Position numbers and translations under genes: made by a program. The notes beneath the pieces were generated by a model that saw only the letters and a list, made by a program, of their open reading frames with translations, was not told the DNA's origin and did not search any database. From Micromonospora sp. WMMD1120 (GTDB lineage Bacteria; Actinomycetota; Actinomycetes; Mycobacteriales; Micromonosporaceae): DNA of 64,000 bases. Below are positions 8,338 to 16,556 of the stretch, one piece after another. The DNA is taken from NCBI RefSeq assembly GCF_029626235.1, contig NZ_JARUBO010000005.1, positions 5,118,001 to 5,182,000 of the forward strand, written 5' to 3'. The first letter of the stretch is position 1. The number at the start of each line of letters is the position of its first letter.

Positions 8338-8463
8338 GTGTCGCGACGTGTCCGCACCGATGCCGCCCGGCGTCCGCTTCCTGCCGACGGTTATCCGCTC
8401 ACCACGCCCACGGCCACCGACGGTAACCCCTTGCCGGGCACCGGGCCGGGGTGGCGCGCCTGA
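8338..8463 (+). CDS. Possible 41-residue leader peptide upstream of rtcB
   Basis: A GTG at 8338 is preceded by a good ribosome site (GAGGGGA, 8324-8330) and opens a 41-codon frame ending TGA at 8463, 115 bp before rtcB. The peptide is Arg/Pro/Thr-rich with no motif I recognise. It lies just downstream of the promoter candidate. It may be a leader ORF or a fortuitous frame in GC-rich DNA. Confidence 0.35.
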   Translation: MSRRVRTDAARRPLPADGYPLTTPTATDGNPLPGTGPGWRA

Positions 8464-8578
8464 CGACGACGCTGACGCGTCCGCCGGCCGCCCCTCCCCA
8501 CCGGGACCGGGCGGCCCTCTCGTTCCGCGCCGCCGCACCTGACCGATTTCGGTCACCATTCGACAGAAGGAACCCAGC

Positions 8579-9778
8579 ATGGGATACACCCCGCTCGCCG
8601 GCACCCGGGCGCCCGTCCGGGTCTGGACCGATCCGTACGCCATCGAGCCGCAGGCCGCCAAGCAACTGCGCAACATCGGCGCGCTGCCGTGGGTGCAGGG
8701 CGTCGCCGTGATGCCCGACGTGCACTTCGGCAAGGGCGCCACCGTCGGCTCGGTCATCGCGATGCGGCAGGCCGTCTCGCCGGCGGCGGTCGGCGTCGAC
8801 ATCGGCTGCGGCATGTCCGCGGTACGGACCTCGCTGACCGCCGCCGACCTGCCGGACGATTTGGCCGGGCTGCGGTCGGCGATCGAGGCCGTCATCCCGG
8901 TCGGCTTCGCGCAGCGGGAGAACCCGGTCGACACCCGTCGGGTCCGTGGCCTGGAGCAGGCCGGCTGGGACGACTTCTGGGGCCGGTTCGCCGGCCTGGA
9001 CCGGAGGGTGGCGCAGCTGGAGACGCGGGCGCGACGGCAGCTCGGCACCCTCGGTGGGGGCAACCACTTCATCGAGGTCTGCCTGGAGCGGGGCGGCGCC
9101 GACGAGGGCCGGGTCTGGCTGATGCTGCACTCCGGGTCCCGCAACATCGGCAAGGAGCTGGCCGAGCGGCACATCGGGGTGGCCCGGAAGCTGCCGCACA
9201 ACGCCGACCTGCCGGATCGGGACCTGGCGGTGTTCCTCGCCGGCACGCCGGAGATGGACGCGTACCGCCGGGACCTGTGGTGGGCGCAGGAGTACGCGCG
9301 GCGCAACCGGGCGGTCATGCTGGCCCTGCTCTGCGGCGTGGTGCGGGAGCGGTTCCCGCGGGTCGGCTTCGACGAGCCGATCTCGTGCCACCACAACTAC
9401 GTCTCGGAGGAGCGCTACGACGGGGTGGACGTGCTGGTCACCCGCAAGGGGGCGATCGCGGCCGGGCGGGGCGACCTGGGCATCATCCCCGGGTCGATGG
9501 GCACCGGGTCGTACATCGTGCGGGGTCGGGGGAACCCGGACGCCTACTGCTCGGCCTCGCACGGGGCCGGCCGACGGATGTCGCGGGCGCAGGCGAAGCG
9601 GACGTTCAGCACCGAGGATCTGGCCGCGCAGACCGCCGGGGTGGAGTGCCGGAAGGACGCCGGGGTGGTCGACGAGATCCCCGGCGCGTACAAGGACATC
9701 ACCCAGGTGATGGCGCAGCAGGAGGACCTGGTCGAGGTGGTCGCGCACCTCAGGCAGGTGGTCTGCGTGAAGGGCTGA
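8579..9778 (+). CDS. rtcB: RNA-splicing ligase RtcB
   Basis: This 399-residue protein shows the full set of RtcB motifs: DVHFGKGATVGSVI, GVDIGCGM (Cys77 metal ligand), LGTLGGGNHFIEV, HSGSRNIG, HHNYVSEE, GSMGTGSYIVRG and SASHGAGRRMSR, which carries the guanylylated histidine. The family joins 2',3'-cyclic phosphate (or 3'-phosphate) and 5'-hydroxyl RNA ends using GTP and Mn2+. The length fits the short ~400-residue branch. ATG 8579 has a GAAGGA ribosome site. No archease or RtcA is adjacent. The transcript probably ends at the hairpin immediately downstream. Confidence 0.95.
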   Translation: MGYTPLAGTRAPVRVWTDPYAIEPQAAKQLRNIGALPWVQGVAVMPDVHFGKGATVGSVIAMRQAVSPAAVGVDIGCGMSAVRTSLTAADLPDDLAGLRSAIEAVIPVGFAQRENPVDTRRVRGLEQAGWDDFWGRFAGLDRRVAQLETRARRQLGTLGGGNHFIEVCLERGGADEGRVWLMLHSGSRNIGKELAERHIGVARKLPHNADLPDRDLAVFLAGTPEMDAYRRDLWWAQEYARRNRAVMLALLCGVVRERFPRVGFDEPISCHHNYVSEERYDGVDVLVTRKGAIAAGRGDLGIIPGSMGTGSYIVRGRGNPDAYCSASHGAGRRMSRAQAKRTFSTEDLAAQTAGVECRKDAGVVDEIPGAYKDITQVMAQQEDLVEVVAHLRQVVCVKG

Positions 9779-9780
9779 CG

Positions 9781-9815
9781 CACCGTGCGGGCCGGATGAC
9801 CCGGCCCGCACGGTG
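9781..9815. terminator. Bidirectional hairpin terminator, rtcB / MDMPI gene
   Basis: A perfect 15-bp stem (9781-9795 with 9801-9815) encloses a 5-nt loop between the two convergent genes. There is no U tract, as is common in high-GC actinobacteria. Confidence 0.8.
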
Positions 9816-9817
9816 GC

Positions 9818-10609
9818 TCAGAACCCGGCGAAGACCCGGCGCAGGTCGTCGAGGGTCAGCGGGCCGGTGACGCGCACCCCGTCCGGGGTGTACGCCGGCC
9901 CGAGCCGGCCGGTCGCCAGCCGCAGCCACGCCTCGGCCGGGGCCACCAGCTCACCGTCGGGCTGCTCCGGCGGGTCGACGATCTCGACCCTCTCGCCGAG
10001 TCGCAGCCCGAACGTGCGCTCCGGCGCGTGCAGCCGGACCAGCAGCGTCCCCTCCCGCCCGGCCAGCTCCTGCGGCCGACTGGTCCAGGCCAACATGCCG
10101 CCGATCTGGTCGAGCAGCAGCGCCACCGCTCCCGGCGTCACCGCCGCGAACCTGTTGAACGCGACCTCGGCGTCCCACTGGTGCAGGGCGAACTCGCTGA
10201 GCCGGAACCGGGCCGCGGTGGCCACGTCGACCGGCTCCGGCAGGAACCCCAGGTCGATCCGGAGCGTGTTCCGGGTCTCGGCGTCCAGCGCCTCGTACGC
10301 CTCGACCAGCCGCTCGTTGGCGGCCAGGAACCCGGCGGCGTGCTCGGTCGGGGACATCGCGTCCCAGCGCGCCCAGACGCCCCGGTTGAAGTCGCCGTCC
10401 GGGCCGGGGGCGCCGGAGCGGGCGGCCTCCAGCGTCGCCAGGTTGATCTCGGCGCCGCTGCCCAGGTGGCTCAGCACCTGGGACACCTGCCACTCGCTGG
10501 CGCCCGACGGGCGCAGCAGGTCGTCGTCCTTGAGGTCCCGCACGAGCGCGGCGAGCTCCTCGTGGCCCGCGCGTAGCGCCGTGATGATCTGGTCAGCAGG
10601 GGTCGACAT
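9818..10609 (-). CDS. Maleylpyruvate isomerase-like (mycothiol-dependent family) protein
   Basis: This 263-residue protein has an N-terminal DinB/MDMPI four-helix domain with the metal-site pattern VLSHLGSGAEI and a later SEFALHQWDAEVAF, giving His, Glu/Asp and His ligands. A C-terminal domain (from about residue 175) matches the MDMPI C-terminal fold. The family transfers or isomerises using mycothiol, the actinobacterial thiol. It is a single gene convergent with rtcB. The substrate cannot be read from sequence. Confidence 0.82.
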   Translation of the reverse strand: MSTPADQIITALRAGHEELAALVRDLKDDDLLRPSGASEWQVSQVLSHLGSGAEINLATLEAARSGAPGPDGDFNRGVWARWDAMSPTEHAAGFLAANERLVEAYEALDAETRNTLRIDLGFLPEPVDVATAARFRLSEFALHQWDAEVAFNRFAAVTPGAVALLLDQIGGMLAWTSRPQELAGREGTLLVRLHAPERTFGLRLGERVEIVDPPEQPDGELVAPAEAWLRLATGRLGPAYTPDGVRVTGPLTLDDLRRVFAGF

Positions 10610-10715
10610 TGATCTCCTCGGAAGAGTCTTCGGCGATGGTTGCGACGCTACCGTGGGACTCGCCGGCCGGCCCGTCCCGTGGTCGGGGCGGGCCGGCCGG
10701 CGGATGTGGGCCGAC

Positions 10716-12209
10716 TCAGCCCATGTGCACAGTGGTGCCGGTGGGGATGTCCTCCTTGCGCACCTTCACCAGGACCAGCGTGGCCAGGCCGGCGAGCACG
10801 ATTAGCGCCGCGCCCCAGGCGAAAGCCACCCGGTAGCCGTGCACCAGCGCCTCGACCTGGGTGAGCGGGCTCGGCGCCCGGCCGACCAGGTAGGCGGTGA
10901 CCGCGCTGGTGTAGAAGGTGTTCAGCAGGGCGGTGCCGAGCGAGCCACCGATCTGCTGGGTGGCGTTGAGCGTCGCGCTGGCCGCGCCGGCGTCGTGCTC
11001 CGGCACACCGACCAGGGCCAGGCTGGACAGCGGTACGAACGTGAAGCCCAGGCCGAGCCCCAGGATGACCTGGGCGGGCAGCAGGTGGGTGAGGAACGGG
11101 GTGTCCGCGTCGATCTGGGTCAGCACGAGCATGCCCGCCGCGGCGAGCACGGCGCCGGCCACCATCAGCGGCTTGGCGCCCAGTCGCGGCATGAGTTGGC
11201 TGGCGCCACCCGCGGCGATCAGCACACCGGCGGTGACCGGCAACGACGCGAGACCGGCTTCGAGCGGCTTGTACTGGAGCACCACCTGGAAGTAGAAGGT
11301 CAGGAACAGGAACGCCCCGAACAGGCCGGCGCCGATCAGCGTCGAGGTGAGGAACGCGCCACCCCGGTTGCGGTCCAGGATGATCCGCAGTGGCAGCAGC
11401 GGGTGGCTGGAGCGCAGCTCGATCACCACGAAGGCGGCGAGCAGCACCGCACCGGCGGCGATGAAGGCGAGCGTCGCGGTGGCGTCCCAGCCGTCCTCGG
11501 CGGCCTTGGTGAAGCCGTACACCAGGGAGACCAGGCCGGCGGTCACCACGATCGCGCCCGGCACGTCGTAGCGGGTGTTGCCGTGCGCCCGGCTCTCCGG
11601 CACCAGCGGGAGCGCGAAGGCGATGGCGATGGCCGCGACCGGGATGTTGACCAGCAGGCACCAGCGCCAGTCGGCGTACTCGGTGAGCACCCCGCCGAGC
11701 AGCAGGCCGACAGCCGAGCCGCCGCCGGCGATCGCGCCGTACACCGCGAAGGCCTTGGCCCGCTCGGTGGCCTCGGTGAACAGGACGGTGAGCAGCGCCA
11801 GCGCGGCCGGGGCGAGCAGCGCGCCGAAGGCGCCCTGGAGCGCGCGGGCGGCGAAGAGCATCCCGCCGGTGGTGGCCAGGCCGCCCAGCGCGGAGGCGAG
11901 CGCGAAACCGGTCATGCCGACCAGGAAGGTGCGCTTACGCCCCCAGTAGTCGGCGATCCGACCGCCGAGCAGCAGCAGCCCGCCGAAGGCCAGCGTGTAG
12001 GCGGTGATCACCCACTGCCGGTTCGCGTCGGTGATCCCCAGGTCGGCCTGGGCCTGCGGCAGCGCGATGTTCACGATGGTGGCGTCCAGGACGACCATCA
12101 GCTGGGACACCGCGATGACCGCCAGCGCGATCCACCGCCGCGGGTGCGGTGCGCTGGCCGGCGGTCCGACGCTGGGCGCGCCGGGAGCGGTCGAGGTGGT
12201 TCCGGGCAT
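10716..12209 (-). CDS. MFS drug:H+ antiporter, DHA2 (14-TM) family
   Basis: This 497-residue membrane protein has the DHA2 signature LDATIVNIALPQ in the first helix, a cytoplasmic loop GGRIADYWGRKRTF (MFS motif A) and about 14 hydrophobic segments. Such proteins export drugs or toxic metabolites using the proton gradient. It lies 34 bp downstream of a TetR gene on the same strand, so repressor and pump are probably one regulated operon. Specificity is unknown. Confidence 0.9.
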   Translation of the reverse strand: MPGTTSTAPGAPSVGPPASAPHPRRWIALAVIAVSQLMVVLDATIVNIALPQAQADLGITDANRQWVITAYTLAFGGLLLLGGRIADYWGRKRTFLVGMTGFALASALGGLATTGGMLFAARALQGAFGALLAPAALALLTVLFTEATERAKAFAVYGAIAGGGSAVGLLLGGVLTEYADWRWCLLVNIPVAAIAIAFALPLVPESRAHGNTRYDVPGAIVVTAGLVSLVYGFTKAAEDGWDATATLAFIAAGAVLLAAFVVIELRSSHPLLPLRIILDRNRGGAFLTSTLIGAGLFGAFLFLTFYFQVVLQYKPLEAGLASLPVTAGVLIAAGGASQLMPRLGAKPLMVAGAVLAAAGMLVLTQIDADTPFLTHLLPAQVILGLGLGFTFVPLSSLALVGVPEHDAGAASATLNATQQIGGSLGTALLNTFYTSAVTAYLVGRAPSPLTQVEALVHGYRVAFAWGAALIVLAGLATLVLVKVRKEDIPTGTTVHMG

Positions 12210-12243
12210 GGTGAAGCCTTCCGTGTGGCGAGGAGTCGGTGGA

Positions 12244-12873
12244 TCAGGACTGAGCCGGCGGGCCGTGCCGATAACGCAGCACCGGGATCAGCACCTGGTC
12301 GACGACCTGGGTGAGGAACGCGTCATCGGCCGGCAGGCCGTGCGCGACGAGGCGGGACAGGGTGAGCGCGGGCGCCAGGTCGTGGAACAGCTCCCGTTCG
12401 CCGGCCTCCGGGGGGATCTCCCCGCGCGCGGCGGCGCGGACCAGGATGGCGGTGCTCGCCACCCGTCCGGCCGGTAGCACCTGGTGGCGCACCAGGCGTT
12501 CCAGCTCGGGGTTGGTGCGCATGGCGAAGGTGAGCGCCTGCATGAGGTCGCAGTCGGCGGTGCAGATCGCGGCCGTGGCGCGCAGCAACTCGATCAGGTC
12601 GCCGCGCAGGGAGCCGGTGTCCGGCGGGTTGTGCACACCCACGTGCCGGTCGCTCAGGGCGGCGACGACCAGCTCGGCCTTGCCGTCCCAGCGCCGGTAG
12701 ATGGTGGCCTTGCTGACGTGGGCGCGAGCGGCGACGGCGTCGATCGTCATCCGCTCGTAGCCGACCTCGCGCAACAGGCCGGTGACCACGGAGAACAGGT
12801 CGCTGTCGGCGCACCGTGGCGCCCGGGTCGCCGGAACCCCGGCGCAGGCGTCCGCCTGCCGACCACTCAACAT
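12244..12873 (-). CDS. TetR-family repressor of the adjacent MFS pump
   Basis: This 209-residue protein has the helix-turn-helix at residues ~30-75: VVTGLLREVGYERMTIDAVA then ARAHVSKATIYRRWDGKAEL. The C-terminal part matches the TetR_C class seen with YRRW-type regulators of efflux pumps. The start ATG 12873 is followed by a nonconserved tail of about 25 residues, so the true start could be slightly downstream. It is the first gene of an operon with the DHA2 transporter. Repeated TGAAACGAT sites lie just upstream and suggest autoregulation. Confidence 0.85.
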   Translation of the reverse strand: MLSGRQADACAGVPATRAPRCADSDLFSVVTGLLREVGYERMTIDAVAARAHVSKATIYRRWDGKAELVVAALSDRHVGVHNPPDTGSLRGDLIELLRATAAICTADCDLMQALTFAMRTNPELERLVRHQVLPAGRVASTAILVRAAARGEIPPEAGERELFHDLAPALTLSRLVAHGLPADDAFLTQVVDQVLIPVLRYRHGPPAQS

Positions 12874-12885
12874 CCCGCACCCCCG

Positions 12886-12981
12886 TGAAACGATGTCGTA
12901 CTGACCCTAGTCCCCGCCCACACGAATATGCAGGGTTTCGTGAGTTGCGTCGCACGTCCGGCATGAAACGATTACGTTTCG
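12886..12981 (-). promoter_or_regulatory. Candidate TetR operators for the efflux operon
   Basis: TGAAACGAT occurs at 12886-12894 and again at 12964-12972. The second copy is part of a perfect inverted repeat GAAACG-ATTA-CGTTTC (12965-12980). The first overlaps the expected start of transcription for a weak promoter reading leftward (CTGCAT, 18 bp, TAGGGT). Two-site occupancy by the adjacent TetR is a reasonable inference. Confidence 0.45.
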
Positions 12982-13010
12982 GGCGGGAGTCCGTCGGGTG
13001 AATCCGGTGG

Positions 13011-13916
13011 TCAGCCGCCGGGCGCCAGGAGCACCGGCACGGCCATCGTGTGGATCCGTGAGCCGTCCTGGGCGGACACCTCGTACACCTCGACGGTGCC
13101 CCGCTGCTCCCGGGTGGTGTGCCAGCCGACCACCACGCGGTAGCCACCCCGGCAGCCGCTGCCGCAGCCGGCGGTGCCGAACGCGGTGGCGACCTCCCGG
13201 CCGGCGGCGTCCAGCACCCGGACGCTCACCGTGGCCTCGAACACGTCAGCGGTGCCGGTGACGACGAGTGGGGTGGTGACCCGTTCCCCGTAGAGCGGGT
13301 CGCTGACCACGATCGGCGGCAGCAGATCCGGCACGTCCGCCCGGCCGACCGCGGCCGCGTCGCCGATGCGGACCTGACGCACTGTGGGGAACTGGGTGAG
13401 CGTCCACACCAGTTGCGCGTCGCGCAGTCGCCGCCGTGCCGGGTCCGCGACCGCCGGGACCCGCAGCGTCGCCACGCCGCCCGCGATCCGGGTCACCTCG
13501 ACGCCCGCCGCGACGACAGTGGTCAGTCCGGCCGCGGCCTCGGCGCGCGTCGGCCCGGCGGCCAGCTCGGCGAGCGCCAGCCGGGACGTCGTGACGGTGG
13601 CCGGGCGGGTCCGTCGGGTCGGTACGAGGCGTCCGGCCCGGACCAACCACAGCTCGATCGTCACCGTGTCCCGGGTGCGGGCGGCGCCGGTCGCCGTCGG
13701 TGTGGCGCTGCCGGGCTGCGGCGACCGGGGCGGGTGCGCGGGCCGCGCCGGACCGGCCGTGGGGGAGGGCGCGGTGTCGGGCGGGACGGCGCTCGGCGAG
13801 CCGGCACCGGACGACGCCGCGGTGGGCGCGGGCCCGAGCGCTCCGGAGCGGGGAATGCCGCAACCGCCCACGAGCAGGGCGGCGACGAGGAAGGACGCGA
13901 GGCGGTGGCGGTTCAC
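13011..13916 (-). CDS. GerMN/Gmad2 lipoprotein of a two-component operon
   Basis: This 301-residue lipoprotein starts at GTG 13916, overlapping the kinase stop by 4 nt, with a lipobox VGGC (Cys ~17). A Pro/Ser/Ala linker leads to a GerMN domain (TVTIELWLVRAGRLVPTRR to LVWTLTQFPTVRQVRIG) and then a Gmad2 immunoglobulin-like domain (VVSDPLYGERVTTPLVVTG to the C-terminus). GerMN lipoproteins such as LpqB modulate or accompany sensor kinases in actinobacteria. Here translational coupling to the kinase suggests an extracytoplasmic accessory of the sensor. Confidence 0.85.
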   Translation of the reverse strand: MNRHRLASFLVAALLVGGCGIPRSGALGPAPTAASSGAGSPSAVPPDTAPSPTAGPARPAHPPRSPQPGSATPTATGAARTRDTVTIELWLVRAGRLVPTRRTRPATVTTSRLALAELAAGPTRAEAAAGLTTVVAAGVEVTRIAGGVATLRVPAVADPARRRLRDAQLVWTLTQFPTVRQVRIGDAAAVGRADVPDLLPPIVVSDPLYGERVTTPLVVTGTADVFEATVSVRVLDAAGREVATAFGTAGCGSGCRGGYRVVVGWHTTREQRGTVEVYEVSAQDGSRIHTMAVPVLLAPGG

Positions 13917-15295
13917 GCCGCACCGTCCGCCGGCAGCTCCAGCCGGAAGCAGGTGCCCACGCCGGGGCCGCTGTGCACCGTCAGCGCCCCGCCGAGCGCT
14001 GTGGCGTGTTCCCGCGCGATGGCCAGCCCGAGTCCGCTGCCCGGCGTGGCACGGGACGGGTCGACCTGGTGGAACCGGTCGAACACCCGGGACAGGTGCT
14101 CCGCCGGAATCCCCGGCCCCTGGTCGGTGACCGAGAAGGCGACCAGCGGGCCCGCCCCGGACACGGTGGCGCGGATCTCGCCACCGCCGTGCTCGATCGC
14201 GTTGGCGATCAGGTTGGCCAGCACCCGCTCCAGCCGGCGTCGGTCGGTGCGCGGCGTGACCGGGTCGCCGCTCACCCGTACCCGATCTGACCAGCCACGT
14301 GCCGTGACGATGCCGCGCAGCAGCGCCAGCGCGTCGACCGGCGCGACGGCGACCTGCTCCTGCCCGGCGTCCAACCGGGAGATCTCCATCAGGTCCTCGA
14401 CCAGCCGGCGCAGCCGTACCACGTCGCCGACCAGCAGTCGGGCGGCCGGGCGGGCGTCGTCGGGAAGCTGGTCCAGGTGCTCGCGCAGCAGCGAGGCCGC
14501 GGCCACCAACGCGGTCACCGGGGTACGCAGCTCGTGCGCGACGTCGGCGGTGAACCGCCGCTCCCGGGCCTGCGCGGCGGACAGCGCCTCGATCTTCGCC
14601 TCCAGCGCCTCGGCCATCTCGTTGAAGGTCGCCGCCCAGACGCTGAACTCGTCGCGCCCGCGTACCGGAAGACGGGTGGCGAGCAGGCCCTCGGTCAGCG
14701 CGCGGGCGGCCCGGCTGGCCCGACCGACCGGCTCCAGCGTGCGGCGGGCCAGTGTGTGGCCGACCCCGGCGGCGAGCAGCACCACGAGCACCCACCCGGC
14801 CAGCAGGGCGGTGCGGAGTTGACCCAGGTCGGTGGCGACGTCGTCCTCCTCGGTGAGGACGTACAACTCGGCGACCGAGCCGGGAATACGCCCGCCGACC
14901 ACCAGCAGCCGGGGACGTTCGGTCGACGGGGAGCGCTGGTAGCCGAGGTGACCCGCGGCGACGCTGGCCCGCAGCCGGGCGCCGAGCTGCGGGGCGTACG
15001 CCGGGTGCGAGGCCTGCGGCGGGCCGTCGACGAGCACCACGTGCCGGCCGCTGGCCTCGAAGCTGGTCAGCAGCTCGGTGCTGCGCTGCTCGGTCAGCGG
15101 GAGGAACTGCCCGGCGAGGACGAGCTGGTAACGGGCGTCGGCGGCGGCCTCGTGCAGCGACGCGTCCCACCAGGACTGGCGGAGCAGCAGTCCGGTCCCG
15201 CCGGCGAGCAGCCCGGCCGAGACCCCGGCGACCACGACGAACGCGATCGTCAGCCGGCGGCGCAGGCGACCGGGGAACACCGCTGGTACGACCAC
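13913..15295 (-). CDS. Membrane sensor histidine kinase
   Basis: This 460-residue kinase has TM1 (~15-38), an extracytoplasmic domain (~40-160), TM2 (~162-180) and HAMP. The dimerisation/phosphoacceptor motif is FTADVAHELRTPVTAL (His254), followed by an ATPase domain with N (LIANAIEHG), G1 (DQGPGIP), F and G2 (GSGLGLAI) boxes. GTG 15295 is preceded by GGAGGG. It lies 13 bp downstream of its response regulator and overlaps the GerMN lipoprotein gene downstream. The signal is probably cell-envelope related given that partner. Confidence 0.93.
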   Translation of the reverse strand: MVVPAVFPGRLRRRLTIAFVVVAGVSAGLLAGGTGLLLRQSWWDASLHEAAADARYQLVLAGQFLPLTEQRSTELLTSFEASGRHVVLVDGPPQASHPAYAPQLGARLRASVAAGHLGYQRSPSTERPRLLVVGGRIPGSVAELYVLTEEDDVATDLGQLRTALLAGWVLVVLLAAGVGHTLARRTLEPVGRASRAARALTEGLLATRLPVRGRDEFSVWAATFNEMAEALEAKIEALSAAQARERRFTADVAHELRTPVTALVAAASLLREHLDQLPDDARPAARLLVGDVVRLRRLVEDLMEISRLDAGQEQVAVAPVDALALLRGIVTARGWSDRVRVSGDPVTPRTDRRRLERVLANLIANAIEHGGGEIRATVSGAGPLVAFSVTDQGPGIPAEHLSRVFDRFHQVDPSRATPGSGLGLAIAREHATALGGALTVHSGPGVGTCFRLELPADGAA

Positions 15296-15308
15296 GGCCG
15301 CCCTCCCG

Positions 15309-15992
15309 TCAGCCCGCCGTCAACTTGTAGCCGGCGCCACGGACGGTCCGGATCAGCAGTGGCCGCGCCGGGTCGTCCTCGACCTTGGCGCGCAACCGTT
15401 GCACGGCGACGTCGACCAGTCGCGAGTCGCCGAGGAAGTCGTGGCCCCAGACCAGCTCCAGCAGCAGTTGCCGGGTGAAGACCTGACCGGGGCGGCGGGC
15501 CAGCTCCCGCAGCAGGCGGAACTCGGTGGTGGTCAGCGCCAGTTCCCGGCCGTGCCGACGGACCACGAAGCCGCCCGGATCGATCTCCAGGCCGCCCACC
15601 TCGACGACTGTGGACGTGGTCGGCTCGCCCACCCGGCGCAGCACCGAACGGACCCGGGCCACCAGCTCGGGCAGGTCGAACGGCTTGCGCAGGTAGTCGT
15701 CCGCGCCGCACTCCAGCCCCACCACCACGTCGATGGTGTCGGTGCGCGCGGTCAGCATGAGGATCGGCACCGCGCTGGTACGCCGGATCTCCCGGCAGAC
15801 CTCCAGCCCGTCCATGCCGGGCAGCATGAGATCGAGCACGATCAGGTCGACCGGACCGGCGCGGAAGGCCGCCAGCGCCTGCCGCCCGTCGACGGCGGTG
15901 TCGACCCGGAAGCCGACGCGGCGCAGACCGAGAGCGGTCGCCTCCCGGATGGAGGCGTCGTCCTCGACGACCAGCACGCGGCCCTCCATCAC
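15309..15992 (-). CDS. OmpR-family response regulator
   Basis: This 227-residue regulator has a receiver domain with the acidic pair ED/D at residues 10-12, phosphoacceptor Asp54 (VLDLMLPG) and the conserved KPF lysine. A C-terminal winged helix (LTTTEFRLLRELARRPGQVF to VRGAGYKL) binds DNA. Starts GTG 15992 and ATG 15989 are adjacent and both possible. It is the first gene of a response regulator, kinase, lipoprotein operon. Its targets are not evident. Confidence 0.93.
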   Translation of the reverse strand: MMEGRVLVVEDDASIREATALGLRRVGFRVDTAVDGRQALAAFRAGPVDLIVLDLMLPGMDGLEVCREIRRTSAVPILMLTARTDTIDVVVGLECGADDYLRKPFDLPELVARVRSVLRRVGEPTTSTVVEVGGLEIDPGGFVVRRHGRELALTTTEFRLLRELARRPGQVFTRQLLLELVWGHDFLGDSRLVDVAVQRLRAKVEDDPARPLLIRTVRGAGYKLTAG

Positions 15993-16140
15993 CTGAGGGT
16001 AGACCCGCCGCCACTGCCCGCAGTCCTGGCGAAACGGTCGGTATCGGCGTCCGGCCGGCCCTTCGAGTCGGACCGTCCAACCGCTACGGTCAGATGATTT
16101 TCGGCACCCCGCCGAACCAGTTCACACGAGAGGGCACGAC

Positions 16141-16485
16141 GTGCAACGTCATGGCTGCGTGATCCGACTCCGTCCGGAGCAGCGGGAGACCTACCTGCGG
16201 CTGCACTCCGCGGTGTGGCCGAGCGTCGAGAAGACGCTGCGCGAGGCGAACTTCCGCAACTACACCATCTTTCTGCACGGCGACCTGCTCTTCGGCTACT
16301 ACGAGTACGTCGGTGACGACTACGAGGCCGACCAGCGGTTGATCGCCGCCGATCCGCAGACCCAGGAGTGGTGGAAGCTGACCGACCCGTGTCAGGAGTC
16401 GATCGCCGAACCTGGCTCGGGGGACTGGTGGGCCCCGATGCGGGAGGTCTGGCACCTGACCGACGAGGCGGTCGGAGAGGGGTGA
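16141..16485 (+). CDS. L-rhamnose mutarotase-like protein
   Basis: This 114-residue protein matches the RhaM fold: LRPEQRETYLRLHSAVWPSV near the start, then NYTIFLHGDLLFGYYEYVG and WWKLTDPCQ. The family interconverts alpha and beta anomers of L-rhamnose or L-fucose; the His and Trp-Trp active-site residues are present. GTG 16141 has a GAGAGGG ribosome site. No other rhamnose catabolic gene is nearby, so it may serve sugar uptake from elsewhere in the genome. Confidence 0.88.
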   Translation: MQRHGCVIRLRPEQRETYLRLHSAVWPSVEKTLREANFRNYTIFLHGDLLFGYYEYVGDDYEADQRLIAADPQTQEWWKLTDPCQESIAEPGSGDWWAPMREVWHLTDEAVGEG

Positions 16486-16503
16486 CAACCCGGCCCCCGT
16501 ATT

Positions 16504-16530
16504 GAAGACTATCTTCATCTCGCCGAGATG
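16504..16530. promoter_or_regulatory. Paired palindromes upstream of the M15-like gene
   Basis: GAAGA-CTA-TCTTC (16504-16516) abuts CATCTCG-C-CGAGATG (16516-16530), a perfect 7-1-7 palindrome, 27 bp before the start codon of the following gene. The arrangement suits a dimeric regulator; the regulator is unknown. Confidence 0.45.
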
Positions 16531-16556
16531 GATCGGTCAATCTTTACGGAGGAAGC

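Noticed and set aside
8399..9811. 470-codon minus-strand ORF
   Set aside because: It is fully antisense to rtcB, which has all family motifs.
13917..15170. N-terminal extension of the GerMN lipoprotein
   Set aside because: The in-frame extension overlaps the histidine kinase in another frame; the GTG at 13916 gives a perfect lipoprotein signal.
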